Assembly (NCBI RefSeq): GCF_032362555.1
Contig: NC_083533.1
Span: 3,353,001-3,417,000, forward strand
Reading direction: 5' to 3'
Length of the DNA stretch: 64,000 nt
Source of the DNA: Amyelois transitella
Taxonomy: Eukaryota; Arthropoda; Insecta; Lepidoptera; Pyralidae
A program made the translations under genes and the position numbers. Under the pieces are notes generated by a model, which saw nothing but the letters and a program-made list of their open reading frames with translations, had not been told where the DNA came from and searched no databases. This document shows, one piece after another, positions 12,301 to 21,356 of this stretch; position 1 is the first letter of the stretch; every line of letters starts with the position of its first letter.

Positions 12301-15300
12301 TATTATTTATTTATACATACATATGGTCACGTCTATATCCCTTGCGGGGTTGACAGAGCCAAGTCTTAAAAATACTTATAGGCCACGTTCAGCTGTTTGG
12401 CTTACTGATAGCATTGAGATTTATATAAAGTGACAGGTTGCTAACCCATTGCCTAAAAAAGAATCCCAAGTTTGTAAGCCTATACCTTAGTCGCCTTTTA
12501 CGACATCCATGGGAAAGAGACGGAGTGGTCCTATTCTTTTTTGTATTGGTGCCAGAAACCACACGGCACCCGGCAATTTATATATTTGGATGACCATCAG
12601 CAAGTTTTACAATCGTTAGCTTTTTAAATATACCTTTGAGAGCCAATTACTGGTCATCACTAATAAAAAATAAAATTTTCGAGAACGCCGTACGAACACT
12701 AGTTAAAAAAAATTTAATAACATCTATACTGTATCTATGTATATGTATTTATAGTGTATATTATGTATCTTGTATGTATTTACGCATTTTTTTGTAATGT
12801 ATGTATTTTGTCAGTATGCATGTGCACTTTATCGCACCACCAACTTAAAGTTTTTTCTGTTTGGTCAGCTGGTTGACTGGTAGAGAATGCCAAACGGCAT
12901 TAAGTCCGCCTTTTGTACATTTTTGTTTTTGTGCAATAAAGTTTAAATAAATAAATAAATATACTAATATTATAAAGCTGAAGAGTTTGTTTGTTTGAAC
13001 ACGCTTATTTAATGAACTACTGGTTCAAATTGAAGTTTCAAATTGAATAATCTGGCGTGATGTCTGCCCTGATGTGATGTGTGATCTGTACAATACCTAC
13101 TTAGTCTATGATTCAAATCAAAAATTAAACCAACAAAAGATACGATCATAAAAATTACTGGAGCCCACATCAGATTGAATATCAGCCGCTTATAGTCTAT
13201 TAAATTCACGGTTCAATGAATACAAGTAGCAAAGGGACAGGAAACTATGTAATTTATATTTGTACACTCCCTTTGTTGGTTGGTCAACGACTTTCGTTAC
13301 ATGATACAGACAATTATTTTTTGTAGCATTATAATATGACTTAAGAAAATTTAAAAGGCTTATTCAAATACATATGTATTATAAAATCACGTCTATATGC
13401 CGTGTGGTTCCCGGCACCAATAAAAAGAAGAACAGGACAACTCCACCTCTTACCCATGGATGAAGTAAAAGGCGACTTAGGGATAGGCTTACACACTTGG
13501 GATTCTTTTTTAGGCGATGGGTTAGCAACTATTTGAATCTCAATTCTATCAGTAAGCCAAATAGCTAAACGTGACCATTCAGTCTTTTCAAGACTGTTGG
13601 CTCTGTCTACCCCGCAAGGGATATAGACGTGACCATATGTATGTATGTATGTCTATATCCCTCACGAGGTAGACATGACCAACCAAGACAGGCCCTTATC
13701 CCTTAATCACTGAATCCGATAATGACGTCTTTATCCCTTGCAGGATTGACAGAGCCAACAGTCATCAAAAGACTGAAAGGCCACGTTCAGCTGTTAGATA
13801 GATTTACTTACTTAATGATTAATTAATTACTTATTTAATTACTTAATGATAGAATTGCATTCAAATAGTGACAAAATAATGTACATAACTTTGCAAATAG
13901 TCATTGGTACATAACTGAAGTGGGATTTGAACCTGTGCTTTTCTGTGCATAACACATTCAACCAGGCACCTACCGATTCAACCACCGACCCTCTGGGTAT
14001 CTTAAGGCATAAAGTCCTGTACCTGTTGTACATTTCACGCGCATAAAGTTTTGAATAAACAAATAACTTACCCAAATGACAGGATATTCATTGGCATAGT
14101 GAACCGAGCAATCCAGGTCGACCTGACCTCCGATATCCCTGATTTGTTCCTGAGTGATGTGCGATATAGTCGGGGTACGTTGGGCTTGAGCTGTGAACAA
14201 TAAGTCCAGGTTAATAAATATGTACACTCATATCTCTTCTTCCTCCTTTGTAGTCTGAGGCTTGTAGTTTATAGGCTGCGTTTATATACATACATACATT
14301 CCTGCAAGCTCGGCGGTATTGGGTACTTTTGACCTGACCCTTTACCAGGACGTCCTTTATTTGATCAAGATACGTTCGTCTAGGTCTTCCCACTCCAACA
14401 TTTCCCTCCACACTCTCCATGTATATCTGCTTAGTCAAACTGTTTTCATTCATCCTCTCCACATGACCGAACCATCTCAACATACCCTTTTCTATTCCTA
14501 TAACTACATCTTCATTCACATCACAACATTCCCTTATCACGCTGTTCCTTATCCGGTCACTCAATTTCACACCCAACATACTCCTTAACGCTCTCATTTC
14601 CACTGCATTTATTCTGCTTTCGTGCTTCTTTTGCCATACCCAACTTTCACTCCCATACATTAATGTTGGGACCAACACGCCCCTGTGCACAGCCAGTCGA
14701 GCCTTTTTGGATAGTTTCTGACTCTCATTGACTCGCTCATAAAGGCATGCAAAGCCCCATCCACCATGTTCCCTGCGTTCACTCTCCTTTCAATATCACT
14801 ATCATACTTGCCATCTGATGTAAACTTTGATCCTAGATATACAAGCTCTTTCACTTGCTCAACTTTTTCTCCTCCAATAAAAATATTACATGCTGTCATT
14901 TCTTTCTCCATTTCAAAAACTGAAATTGAGACCGCAAAGTAGGTATATGAACCTATGCATGGAAAGTATACATTTTGTGGTCTCAATTTCAATTCTGAAA
15001 TAAAGATAAAATTAATATCTCTGAAACAATTCAGCATTTAATTGACTGTTAACAAAAAAGCTATGCATAGGCATAGCCATGGGCAAAAGAAATAAAAAAA
15101 AATTGCGTTTTTTAATCATTATTGCAACAAAAATAATGTGCAATGGACTTTATCGCTAGGCATTTAGTTTCATAATGAAAAATATCAGGACGTTCTCTAT
15201 GAAATTTAAAAATGGTTTAAACTGGACATTTAAAAGTATCACATGCATTTATTTCTTTTTCTTCAAACTTGTGCAACAAATATAATATACCTAAATGTGA

Positions 15301-16103
15301 AAGTTTGTAAAGATGAATGGATGTTTGTAACTATTTATCTCAAAATCTACCGGAAGGATTTGATTAAATTTATGGGTAGAACTCGTATAACCTGGAGGGG
15401 CGAAGCCCCGTCGCGCAACTAGTACAGTGCTTATAAAGCCATAAACGCCGGTATAGTAAGAACACCACCAAAAGACTAATAAGTGATCATTATGCACTAT
15501 TAACAACTTTAAAAGCTCACAAATTGTTTAACAAGCATCTACTTATTATAACAAAGGGTAATTTATAGCTCTAAAGCTTATCACCCCTCCGAATCGACGC
15601 GATGAAGCGTATAGCATCGATTTTGAAAGGGGTTAAAATTCTGACCCTATTATTTTTTTCTATGTCACCAAATAACTAGTTTTAATGTCGCAGATGTTAC
15701 GATATGTTAAAAAACTATGTTTATTTCATTTATTATAAAAATCTACTATTATTATTATAGAATTTTTGATAAAATTACATGTGAAAATTGACAATGTTCG
15801 TTCCGCTAGGAAATGTTGTAAAATGGTGTTAAACGTGTTTTAAAGGTACAAAACAGACGCGCGTACGTGGTATTTAAGCGTTAATTCATAAATAAGGTGT
15901 GTCTGGATCTCATAGTTTTTGCAAGCAAACAAAACACCATGAGCAGAGTGAATCATGCTAGGAATGAAAACTAATTAAAATGTGAAAGTACGCAATATTT
16001 GTAAATGAACATACATCTATAGTAATGTCCGTTATGCAAATGACTTACCAAAAGCAATATAACTCAGAAAGAGTCCTAAAATACTGGATTTTAAAAACGC
16101 CAT
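3166..16103 (-). CDS. Lac: Lachesin, GPI-anchored cell-surface protein with three Ig domains (whole gene, 9 coding exons)
   Basis: Joining 16103-16049, 14190-14072, 11044-10922, 10183-10027, 9170-9071, 8513-8357, 7302-7196, 6094-5955 and 3320-3166 gives one 370-residue frame with GT-AG at every intron and matching phases. Residues 1-19 are a signal peptide (MAFLKSSILGLFLSYIAF). Ig1 has Cys46, Trp58 and Cys113 in DAGWYQC; Ig2 has Cys157, Trp169 and Cys204 in GTYYC; Ig3 has Cys247 and Cys303. The stretches VPRPRLGQALQYDMDLEC, ISHFATADEFTDTT and ETIVPVCPPAC are hallmarks of insect lachesin. The hydrophobic tail after CPPAC fits a GPI-attachment signal. In Drosophila, Lachesin (about 359 residues) is a homophilic adhesion protein of septate junctions and neurons; the same role is inferred here. 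Introns are full of repeats, and part of exon 6 is repeated in tandem. The exact C-terminus is less certain because the last exon runs into a microsatellite. Confidence 0.93.
3439..3657 (-). mobile_element. Hairpin SINE, lacking the 5' head
   Basis: Starts with (CATA)n and GGTCACGTC; stops at the GAGATGGAGTG motif. Confidence 0.8.
3697..3896 (+). mobile_element. tRNA-derived SINE, diverged
   Basis: B box GAGTTCGATCCTCGG then GACCTGGGTCTTGGATG and the GTTGAGTTAGTATC body shared with the copy at 5688-5925. The A box is eroded. Confidence 0.7.
3938..3990 (-). mobile_element. tRNA-derived SINE, 3' fragment
   Basis: CGGGACAAATTACTCAGATT and TCGAAGTTAGTTCGAGAC match the reversed 3' body of the family. 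Confidence 0.55.
4138..4190. repeat. Short near-perfect inverted repeat (foldback)
   Basis: Arms CATTTATAAGCCATTTT and AAAATGGCTTATAAATG flank a 19-base loop. Confidence 0.8.
4366..4490 (+). mobile_element. LINE 3' tail
   Basis: GCTGCAGTGTAGTTTGTTCC, a CATGCGCTTTGGAAGC segment and an AAATAAAT end recur in diverged form near 11438 and 38836. Only the 3' end is present. Confidence 0.5.
4731..4890 (+). mobile_element. Family C repeat, partial
   Basis: Shares CTTTGACCATGGA, GAGTCAGGTTTTTACACGA and CGACTCCCGTCTGA with copies at 25955, 35202, 44528 and 60140. Confidence 0.65.
5091..5267 (-). mobile_element. Hairpin SINE, internally deleted
   Basis: Keeps (CATA)n, GTGACAGGTTGCTAGCCCAT and GTAACCACACG; the 3' hairpin region is missing. 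Confidence 0.7.
5688..5925 (+). mobile_element. tRNA-derived SINE, full length
   Basis: A box CGGCGCAGTGGTAATACGC and B box GGGTTCGAATCCCGG form a tRNA-like head, followed by a family body and a 3' end at TGTGTAATTT. It lies in the last Lac intron. A BLAST comparison with lepidopteran SINEs would name it. Confidence 0.85.
5955..6094 (-). CDS. Lac: Lac exon 8 (end of Ig3)
   Basis: Acceptor ATTACCAG; encodes ISHFATADEFTDTTIRVLTI through YGTFTCKAQNKLGSDEGQV. Donor GTGAGT at 5954-5949. A LINE 3' fragment on the opposite strand lies about 20 bases upstream of the acceptor in the sense of the gene. Confidence 0.93.
6116..6318 (+). mobile_element. RTE-like LINE, 3' end fragment
   Basis: Starts TTGATCAAATTAAGGACGTC and ends TGATTTTATG plus (TATG)n. 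It lies about 20 bases from the Lac exon 8 acceptor, in the opposite direction. Confidence 0.8.
6467..6805. mobile_element. Rearranged cluster of hairpin-SINE pieces
   Basis: A reversed piece (6467-6616), a forward 3' half (6640-6740) and a reversed 5' part (6741-6805) lie head to tail. Confidence 0.7.
6866..7180 (+). mobile_element. Two fused hairpin-SINE copies
   Basis: The GGCGATGGGCTAGCAACCTG motif occurs twice; the second copy ends GACGTGACCG plus (TATG)n just before Lac exon 7. Confidence 0.75.
7196..7302 (-). CDS. Lac: Lac exon 7 (Ig3)
   Basis: Acceptor GTTCACAG; encodes ALQYDMDLECHVEAYPPPAI and TWLKDEFELSNNQHY. Donor GTATG at 7195-7191, phase 2 (AG). Confidence 0.94.
7350..7445 (+). 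mobile_element. Hairpin SINE, 5' head only
   Basis: GCCGTGTGGTTCCCGGCACC to GGGATAGGC, cut exactly where the first exon-6 copy begins. Confidence 0.8.
7446..8356 (-). repeat. Tandem array carrying three partial copies of Lac exon 6 with adjoining intron
   Basis: The exon-end sequence recurs with its last base at 7446, 7897, 8120 and 8357 (the last is the real exon). The first two copies are 451 bases apart, the others 223 and 237. Each copy holds about 75-80 exon bases (GARRNINLEVEFAPVVTVP then RPRLGQ), preceded in the sense of the gene by purine-rich intron sequence with GAGAGG runs on the plus strand. The copies at 7897 and 8120 keep the donor GTATGA; the copy at 7446 has lost it because a hairpin-SINE fragment joins there. 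About 220 unrelated bases sit between the first two copies. Confidence 0.9.
8357..8513 (-). CDS. Lac: Lac exon 6 (end of Ig2, start of Ig3)
   Basis: Acceptor TTCTCCAG before 8513, donor GTATGA at 8356-8351. Encodes GNVLKIANIRKEDRGTYYC, then GVGKGARRNINLEVEFAPV and VPRPRLGQ, ending in phase 0. Its 3' half is copied three times in the adjacent intron (see the array at 7446-8356). Confidence 0.94.
8568..8748 (+). mobile_element. Hairpin SINE, 3' truncated
   Basis: From CCGTGTGGTTGCCGGC to AACAGCTGAA; the last 60 bases are missing. Confidence 0.75.
8783..9031 (-). mobile_element. Hairpin SINE, near full length
   Basis: ATAATCACGTCTATATCCC through GCCGGGAACCACAAGGC, between Lac exons 5 and 6. 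Confidence 0.85.
9071..9170 (-). CDS. Lac: Lac exon 5 (first half of Ig2)
   Basis: Acceptor TTTTAG; encodes AQMNCYAGGFPPPKIYWRR and ENNAILPTGGSIY. Donor GTAATT at 9070-9065; ends in phase 2 (AA), completed by C of exon 6 to give Asn185. Confidence 0.92.
9180..9370 (-). mobile_element. Helitron-like remnant
   Basis: ATCCGAATCGGTGCAGCGGT and ACTTTCGCATCTAAGGATA are typical internal and terminal motifs of these units. Confidence 0.45.
9514..9555. repeat. Short inverted repeat
   Basis: Arms TTTCCACTATA and TATAGTGGAAA around a loop with further CTATA/TATAG symmetry; a hairpin-SINE fragment starts next to it. Confidence 0.6.
9556..9640 (+). mobile_element. Hairpin SINE, internal fragment
   Basis: AGGACCACTCCATCTCTTT to AACTTGGGAT only. 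Confidence 0.65.
9685..9953 (+). mobile_element. Hairpin SINE, complete, with target-site duplication
   Basis: Flanked by TATATCAATAA at 9674-9684 and 9954-9964, an 11-base direct repeat. Ends GACGTGACCATATG then (TATG)n. Confidence 0.92.
10027..10183 (-). CDS. Lac: Lac exon 4 (end of Ig1, linker to Ig2)
   Basis: Acceptor CCATTGCAG; encodes IKDIQENDAGWYQCQV, the conserved second-cysteine motif of a V-type Ig fold, then the linker RRPPIISDNSTRSLVASEGE. Donor GTGAGT at 10026-10021, phase 1. Confidence 0.93.
10493..10735 (-). mobile_element. Helitron-like unit
   Basis: TTAGCGCCACCTATGTAAGA, an ACGGGAACGATAG segment and the terminal ACTTTCGCATTTATAATATT match the family (reversed). Confidence 0.6.
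10922..11044 (-). CDS. Lac: Lac exon 3 (middle of Ig1)
   Basis: Bounded by TTTTTCCAG and GTAAGT, phase 0 at both ends, 41 codons, starting VKYDRLKTTESIPLSS and ending DATATYTLS. Confidence 0.92.
11096..11318 (+). mobile_element. Hairpin SINE with internal deletion
   Basis: Head GTGCCGTGTTGTTCCCGGCA; the part from CTGTCACTATTTG to AACGTGG is lost; tail GACGTGATCATG plus (TATG)n. Confidence 0.8.
11438..11612 (+). mobile_element. LINE 3' tail
   Basis: CTTCTGCACTGACGCTTTAG, GACGTCAACCAAAGTTGTAA and ATTATTAAGTGATATTAAAA recur near 38836 and 44325. Confidence 0.6.
11876..11982 (+). mobile_element. Helitron-like unit, deleted
   Basis: ATCTATACTAATATTA start and ACAGCTAGC end with most of the interior missing. 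Confidence 0.6.
12314..12570 (-). mobile_element. Hairpin SINE, full length
   Basis: ATGGTCACGTCTATATCCC to AACCACACGGCAC; ATTTATA flanks both sides as a possible short target-site duplication. Confidence 0.87.
12845..12958 (+). mobile_element. LINE 3' tail
   Basis: GGTTGACTGGTAGAGAATGC, TTAAGTCCGCC, and TGTGCAATAAAGTTTAAATA followed by AAATA repeats, shared with 27830-27964. Confidence 0.7.
12959..13048 (+). mobile_element. Helitron-like unit, 5' end only
   Basis: ATACTAATATTATAAAGCTG and GAACTACTGGTTCAAATTGA. Confidence 0.65.
13397..13654 (+). mobile_element. Hairpin SINE, full length
   Basis: From TGCCGTGTGGTTCCCGGC to GACGTGACCATATG and (TATG)n. Confidence 0.88.
13720..13872 (-). mobile_element. 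Hairpin SINE 3' half with AT-rich insertion
   Basis: AATGACGTCTTTATCCCTTG to CACGTTCAGCTGTTA, then about 50 bases of TTACTTAATGATTAATT-type sequence before the element resumes. Confidence 0.65.
14072..14190 (-). CDS. Lac: Lac exon 2 (first half of Ig1)
   Basis: Acceptor TTCACAG precedes 14190 and donor GTAAGT follows 14072. It encodes QAQRTPTISHITQEQ through the first Ig1 cysteine (VDLDC) to the core tryptophan (PVIW). It ends in phase 0. Confidence 0.92.
14287..14922 (-). mobile_element. RTE-like LINE, reverse-transcriptase C-terminal region and 3' end
   Basis: Two overlapping frames encode GEKVEQVKELVYLGSKFTSD, VLVPTLMYGSESWVWQKKHE, INAVEMRALRSMLGVKLSDR and MLRWFGHVERMNE, with a frameshift near 14670. 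It is a 5'-truncated non-LTR retrotransposon copy, and the longest of its family here. Confidence 0.85.
14922..14998. repeat. Inverted repeat at the end of the LINE fragment
   Basis: ACTGAAATTGAGACCGCAAA faces TTTTGTGGTCTCAATTTCAA across about 35 bases. Confidence 0.7.
15292..15424 (+). mobile_element. Helitron-like unit, short
   Basis: GTGAAAGTTTGTAAAGATGA start and CGTCGCGCAACTAGTAC end. Confidence 0.5.
15430..16040. other. Lac intron 1, no further feature recognised
   Basis: AT-rich DNA between a Helitron-like unit and exon 1; contains scattered GC-rich words but no repeat family I can name. Confidence 0.4.
16049..16103 (-). CDS. Lac: Lac exon 1 (start codon and signal peptide)
   Basis: ATG at 16103-16101, followed by a basic residue and a long hydrophobic run; donor GTAAGT at 16048-16043. 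It ends after one base of a codon (G), completed by CT of exon 2 to give Ala19. The 5' UTR continues to higher coordinates; its start cannot be fixed from sequence alone. Confidence 0.88.
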
Positions 16104-18127
16104 CGTTCAAACAACGCTTCACCACACCTCACAACAAAAACTTTCGTTTGATTTTTGACTTGTTTGTCACCGACTCGCCGACCGACGTTTCGTTTGAATG
16201 AGTTTAGTGAATGAAACATGCGTAGTGAACGATACTCATGAATGGGCTTGGTATTGCCATATAAAAAAGTAAAATTACCATTCACTAAATAAAAAATAAT
16301 GTGCCGCTGATTTCCACTAGTTACGTACCAAACCATTTATACTTTTTAAATTTTTGCTTAAAAAGAGCCAAAACATATATATCTCTCATGTGTCTCAACG
16401 TAACCAGTAAAAACAAAACATATTTTTTTTGAAATTTCGCATCACGTGATATCTATTATTCCTATTTCAATGCGATTTTTTCCGATGTTGATCGTTGCCC
16501 TCAGTAAAACTTAAAAACTGGTATATAATTAATACCCCCCATCCCTCCAAGGGGTAATGCAAGGAGTCAGCTTTTTTATTTAATCACGCAGATTTCATTT
16601 TGTGGTGAACGAAGTTGCGGGCAAAAACAAATCTATAATAATATTAGTGAGCACTTTCTTTGATATTGGAGGTCATTTGAAAAAAAATATTTATGAATCT
16701 ATCTTTTTAATAAGTACAAATATTTAACTATTTCAGTTTATTTAATTTTTATTAAATTATTTGTTTTTCATAGCAACCTAATATTATAGAAACTAATATC
16801 GAATACAAAAAAAACTTTTTCATACAATAATATCTTAAATTCTTAAGTGTGTACTCAAGACTACTGGCATCCTTTTAATTTTGATTATTATTTTTTACCT
16901 CTATATTTTGTTACCTATGAAATAACATCTCCTATCCAAAGATGGAACATAAACCATCATATGCATACCATCAGGCCACATTAGAATATGTGGATATTAT
17001 CTATCGAATTGGAGGGTTTACAAAACTATAATTTGGAAATAGTAACGGAAAATTTTACAAGTGGTAACATTGCTACAGTCAGTCAATGTCACATTAGATG
17101 AATGAACTAGACGGATTAAACTAAAGTTGATTGAATGATTTAGCCACGCCTGCGTCGATAAAGCAACTAGTTTGTTAACGATGACATCTAGCATCTATTA
17201 GTGGAAAGGTTTATTCATCCGAGCGAGTCGGTAATCATGTTGTTAGGATTTCTTTTGAACAATAGATGGCGCTACTCTCTACCAAACGAAACAAAATTGA
17301 GTTTGAAAAAATTAACCCATATCTTTAGATTTTCGATGCACTAGTTGTGAGCCCTTTTTGTCCCAGTCGTCTTCTACGACAACTAGTTACGAATATAATA
17401 AATAGTTCTAGAAATCGTTATTCCTTTCTACATAAACTTATATTTATATACTAAGTAGGTATATAGTAAAAACACAAACTCAATATATTTATATAATAGG
17501 TATAAGTAAGTTTCCTTAAGTACCTCTTATATACATATAAATGTTTGCAATATCCGAAAGGGTTATTATGGAGATCTGTTATATAAATTTAAGACCTTGT
17601 TGTAGGTAGGTACTCATATTATGCAAACAATAATTTTAATTTGAATACGTTATGAATTTTATAATGAAGGCATTTTATTGCAGGTGTAAGATAATTAACA
17701 ATAAATGTTAGATATGTTTTGTAAACAATTTTAATTTTATTGCTTTCATAATTATCAAACAAATTTTCCGCAATACAATTGTTTTTACGACATTTTTTAA
17801 GAATAAATTGATAATAGGTAGTTAAGTGCCGTGTGATACCCGCCATTAAAGATTAGGACCATACCATTTCTTGATTATAATAGTTGTATATATTTAACAA
17901 AAAATAGGTAGGTACTTCTAATAGTAAACATGCCATAGCAACCGATAAGAAAAAAGATCGATAATGATAATAATAACGAGAAAAGCCACGCGAGTTTATT
18001 AGTAATAGTAACAGATATGGGAAATAAACATGTAATAAGAAGAATTTAGATAACAATATAAAAAGATAATATAAACTTCACGGTAACCACAAAATTTAAT
18101 GAGAACTGTTAACATTATTGAATTTAT
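16104..18127. other. Intergenic DNA upstream of Lac
   Basis: The first ~150 bases should hold the Lac 5' UTR and promoter. The rest is AT-rich with no gene found; frames here are short and featureless. Confidence 0.4.
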
Positions 18128-18204
18128 TATTGAAACTAGCTGTTGCTCGGGAAATTTTACCCGAGGTTGCGCATGCGCGAATTTGGCGCCACCTACAAAA
18201 GAAT

Positions 18205-18461
18205 GTCTTGCCGTGTGGTTCCCGGCACCAATGCAAAAAGAATAGGACCACTCCATCTCTTTCCCATGGATGTCGTAAAACGCGACTAAGGGATAGGCTT
18301 ACATACTTGTGATTCCTCTTTTAGGCGATGGGCTAGCAACCTGTCACTATTTGAATCTCAATTCTAACATTAAGCCAAATAGCTGAACGTGGTCAATCAG
18401 TCTTTTCATGACTGTTGGCTCTGTTTACCCCGCAAGGGATACAGACGTGACTATATGTATG
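18205..18461 (+). mobile_element. Hairpin SINE, complete, with target-site duplication
   Basis: TACAAAAGAAT occurs at 18194-18204 and 18462-18472. The host Helitron-like unit shows a single copy of this site at 1340-1380, confirming the duplication. Confidence 0.94.
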
Positions 18462-18631
18462 TACAAAAGAATACAGGTTTTCACAAATCTCACGGGAGCT
18501 ATAATTTTCACCGGAATGAAATGTACACTAAGTCCTTCTCCAGACTCTTAATTATCTTAAGAGGTACGCACAATTTCAATATGATTAGTTCAGTAGATAA
18601 CTCATGAAGCGATTCAAAACAAACAAACTTT

Positions 18632-18890
18632 AACGGCCTCTGTGGCGTGGCGGTAGTAGGTACGCTTGTCTGCGACACCTGAGGTCTCGGGTTCGAATCC
18701 CGGTCAGGGCATGATGAGAAACGAACTTTTTGCGATTGGCCTGGGTCTTGGATGTTTATCTACTTATATAAGTATTTATTATATAATATAGTATCGTTGA
18801 GTTAGCATCTCGTAACACAAGTCTAAAACTTACTTCGAGGCTAACTCAATCAGTGTAATTTGTCCCGTATAGGTATATTTATTTACACTT
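18632..18890 (+). mobile_element. tRNA-derived SINE, full length
   Basis: A box TGGCGTGGCGGTAGTAGG and B box GGGTTCGAATCCCGG; 3' end TTTGTCCCGTATAGGTATAT. Inserted in the Helitron-like unit. Confidence 0.85.
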
Positions 18891-18915
18891 ACTTTCGCAT
18901 TTTTGATTTAAGTTG

Positions 18916-19214
18916 GGACCACATTGGGACTATAGATTATTGTTTGCCACGAACGATATATTATATTTCGATAAATACCATCTAATCTGGGTGATTGTGT
19001 CTATTAAAATTGGCAGATTATGTGCGCATGATTAGATTGCGTTGTTGTATCAGTATGAACCATATTGATATGGACTAAAAAAATGCTCAATAATCCTTGA
19101 TTATTTAATAATTTAACATGTGGCTGAATCATGAAGATAAACAAGATTATGTCCGCAGCTTAGTACGCGTGGAAATTAAGAAGAAATCAGATTTTATTTA
19201 GTTATAAGTAGGTA
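18916..19214. other. Intergenic DNA, nothing recognised
   Basis: AT-rich, no repeat family or gene seen. Confidence 0.4.
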
Positions 19215-19464
19215 ACGAATGAAAGCAGGTTGACTTAACAAATATAGTAGGTAGCTAGGTATAAATTAAGCCAGTGTAAATGGAAATATTGGAAGACGAA
19301 ATCAGGTCAAAGTGGTAAAAGGTCAGGTCAAGAGTACCCGAAACCGACGAGCTTGGTGATTTTTGGTTGAAACAAATAAAGTAGGTATGCAGGGATCGTG
19401 GCAAGTTAAAAGATGTAGTCTCTGCCTTCCCTTCTGGGAAAGTGACGTAATTTTTGTATGTACA
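19215..19464 (+). mobile_element. RTE-like LINE, decayed 3' fragment
   Basis: GAATGAAAGCAGGTTGACTT and GGTCAGGTCAAGAGTACCCG survive with deletions between; ends in TTTTTGTATGTAC. Confidence 0.65.
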
Positions 19465-19639
19465 TACGTACATAATATTTATAAAACCAGGCCCCTTACT
19501 CGGAGGGGTAGGCGGATTAAACATACTTATATAGGTACTCTTCATACAGGCCCTTCAGTTTCGAACACTTTTGACCGGATGTCCCAGATATAATTAAGAT
19601 TAAAATATACTACTTATGTTTGACTATAATATACTACAT

Positions 19640-19862
19640 ATATACATAGATATAATCACGTCTATATCCCTTGCGGGGTAGAAAGAGCCAAGAGCTTTGA
19701 AAAGACTGATAGGTCAAGTTCATCTGTTTGGCTTCGTGATTGAATTAAAGATACAAATAGTGACAGGTTGCTAGCCCATCGCCTTAAAGAAGAATCCCAA
19801 GTTTATAAGCCTATCCCTTAGCTTTACTATCTCTTTTTTAATTGGTGCCAGGAACCACACGT
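19640..19862 (-). mobile_element. Hairpin SINE with internal deletion
   Basis: ATAATCACGTCTATATCCC to CCAGGAACCACACG; the TCGCCTTTTACGACATCC part is missing. Confidence 0.8.
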
Positions 19863-21356
19863 ACAAATAATAATATTTATACTTTTGTTCATAAATTGTT
19901 AAGCAAATATTTATTTTCCTATTTTTACAAAAAAATCATGGCCACCCTATATACTATTATGTGAAACGTGGATCAACATTATAACTTATCTAAGTTCATA
20001 AAACGTTTACACTGTATCTCACCATTTGTGGGCAAGTTGTATAAGTGACTAGTTGTTTTTAAAGGTAAATATTTTGTTATATTTATTTAGTGAAATACAA
20101 TTTATATATTTATATATAAATGTACACGACAAATTTAGCCTCAAAGTAAAGTTTTAAACTTGTGTTACGAGATATTAACTCAACCGAATTCAAAAATTAA
20201 TTGTAAATGTGACATTACAGAATTCTAAATTAACAGAAGAGGTTCTCTTCAAACCATGACATTGGCAGAATCACCGAAAGTCCGGTGAAAGCCATAATAT
20301 AGAAAAGAAAGAAAACAGAAGAGGTGCATAATAATTGATGTTTTATTTTTACTAGTTTATTCAGAATTTCGTATCACTTACATAGTTACACTAAGAAGGA
20401 CATAGACATTTCAGAAAAATTATAAGTAGGTACCTTGTTCATTCAATCTGCAAAATTTTGATAATTTATTTGATATGCTTTTTCTAACCTAGCACTTTTA
20501 ATTTTCTTGAGAAAAAGGTTATATTAATTTTAATAAGTATGATTTACATTTTTCAGTGATTATAGATATAGTTACCTACATAAATAATTTGTGTCGCCTT
20601 CCGCGTACGTCATTTATCAATCGTATTTTCGTATCTAATAATGTTTATCTACAAAAACAAAATCTAATTACTTCATTCAAGAAATGAGAAGTAACCTTAA
20701 ATAATAACACATCATAATTATTAGTTTGTAAGTTGATGACGTTGCAAAAATAATGCAAAGTACAGCTTAATACTTTAATGACGTCACGCTACAAAAACAA
20801 AAATATTTTCTTTGTGAATTAAAATGTACATAAATAATTCAAAAAGTTGCAAGGTCATGTTCAACTATAATTTTATTTTTGAAATAAAATACGTAGTTTA
20901 GAAAAATATTACATAGCCAACATTGCACTAAAGATGTTGAATTCCGAATGCAACTGCCTTAAATTATTATGAAATTATTAGAAAAAGTGTTACATAGAGA
21001 ACCTCGTTCTCTTTTTAAATGCCTGCTCTGCGGCATTTCATTATTATATTCCTTTTTATCAAGCCATTAATTATTTATTTATTAATTTACGCCAATAATA
21101 CAACGGTATTAGTAACTACACCTATTAAAGTATTTGGCAAAGAATTCTTATATAACAAAATAAAATCTTGACAGTCTTCATTTCAAATAAAAAGGACATA
21201 TCAAGTATAATATGGGTAAGAAACAAAGAAGTTACTAACAGAAACAAACAAGTTGAAGAATCTAAAGTTATAATCTCTGTGGCAAATAGTGATTAAAAAT
21301 ATACGTAAGCAGATTCTAACCTTGGTACATACACAAACAAATAAATACCTATAATG
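19863..21356. other. Intergenic DNA upstream of the polyol dehydrogenase
   Basis: AT-rich. A reversed tRNA-SINE 3' fragment lies near 20120-20186. The non-coding first exon of the dehydrogenase may be here, but I cannot place it. Confidence 0.4.
20120..20186 (-). mobile_element. tRNA-derived SINE, 3' fragment
   Basis: TTGTGTTACGAGATATTAAC and GCCTCAAAGTAAAG match the reversed body, diverged. Confidence 0.5.

Larger units (their letters stand above)
18128..18915 (-). mobile_element. Helitron-like unit split by two later SINE insertions
   Basis: Pieces 18128-18204, 18473-18632 and about 18891-18915 line up with the uninterrupted unit at 10493-10735 (GGCGCCACCTAC, CACGGGAGCTATA, AACAAACTT, ACTTACTTTCGCATTT). 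Confidence 0.7.

Noticed and set aside
14211..15037. Intact reverse-transcriptase gene
   Set aside because: Only the C-terminal part is present, with a frameshift near 14670; it is a 5'-truncated LINE copy.
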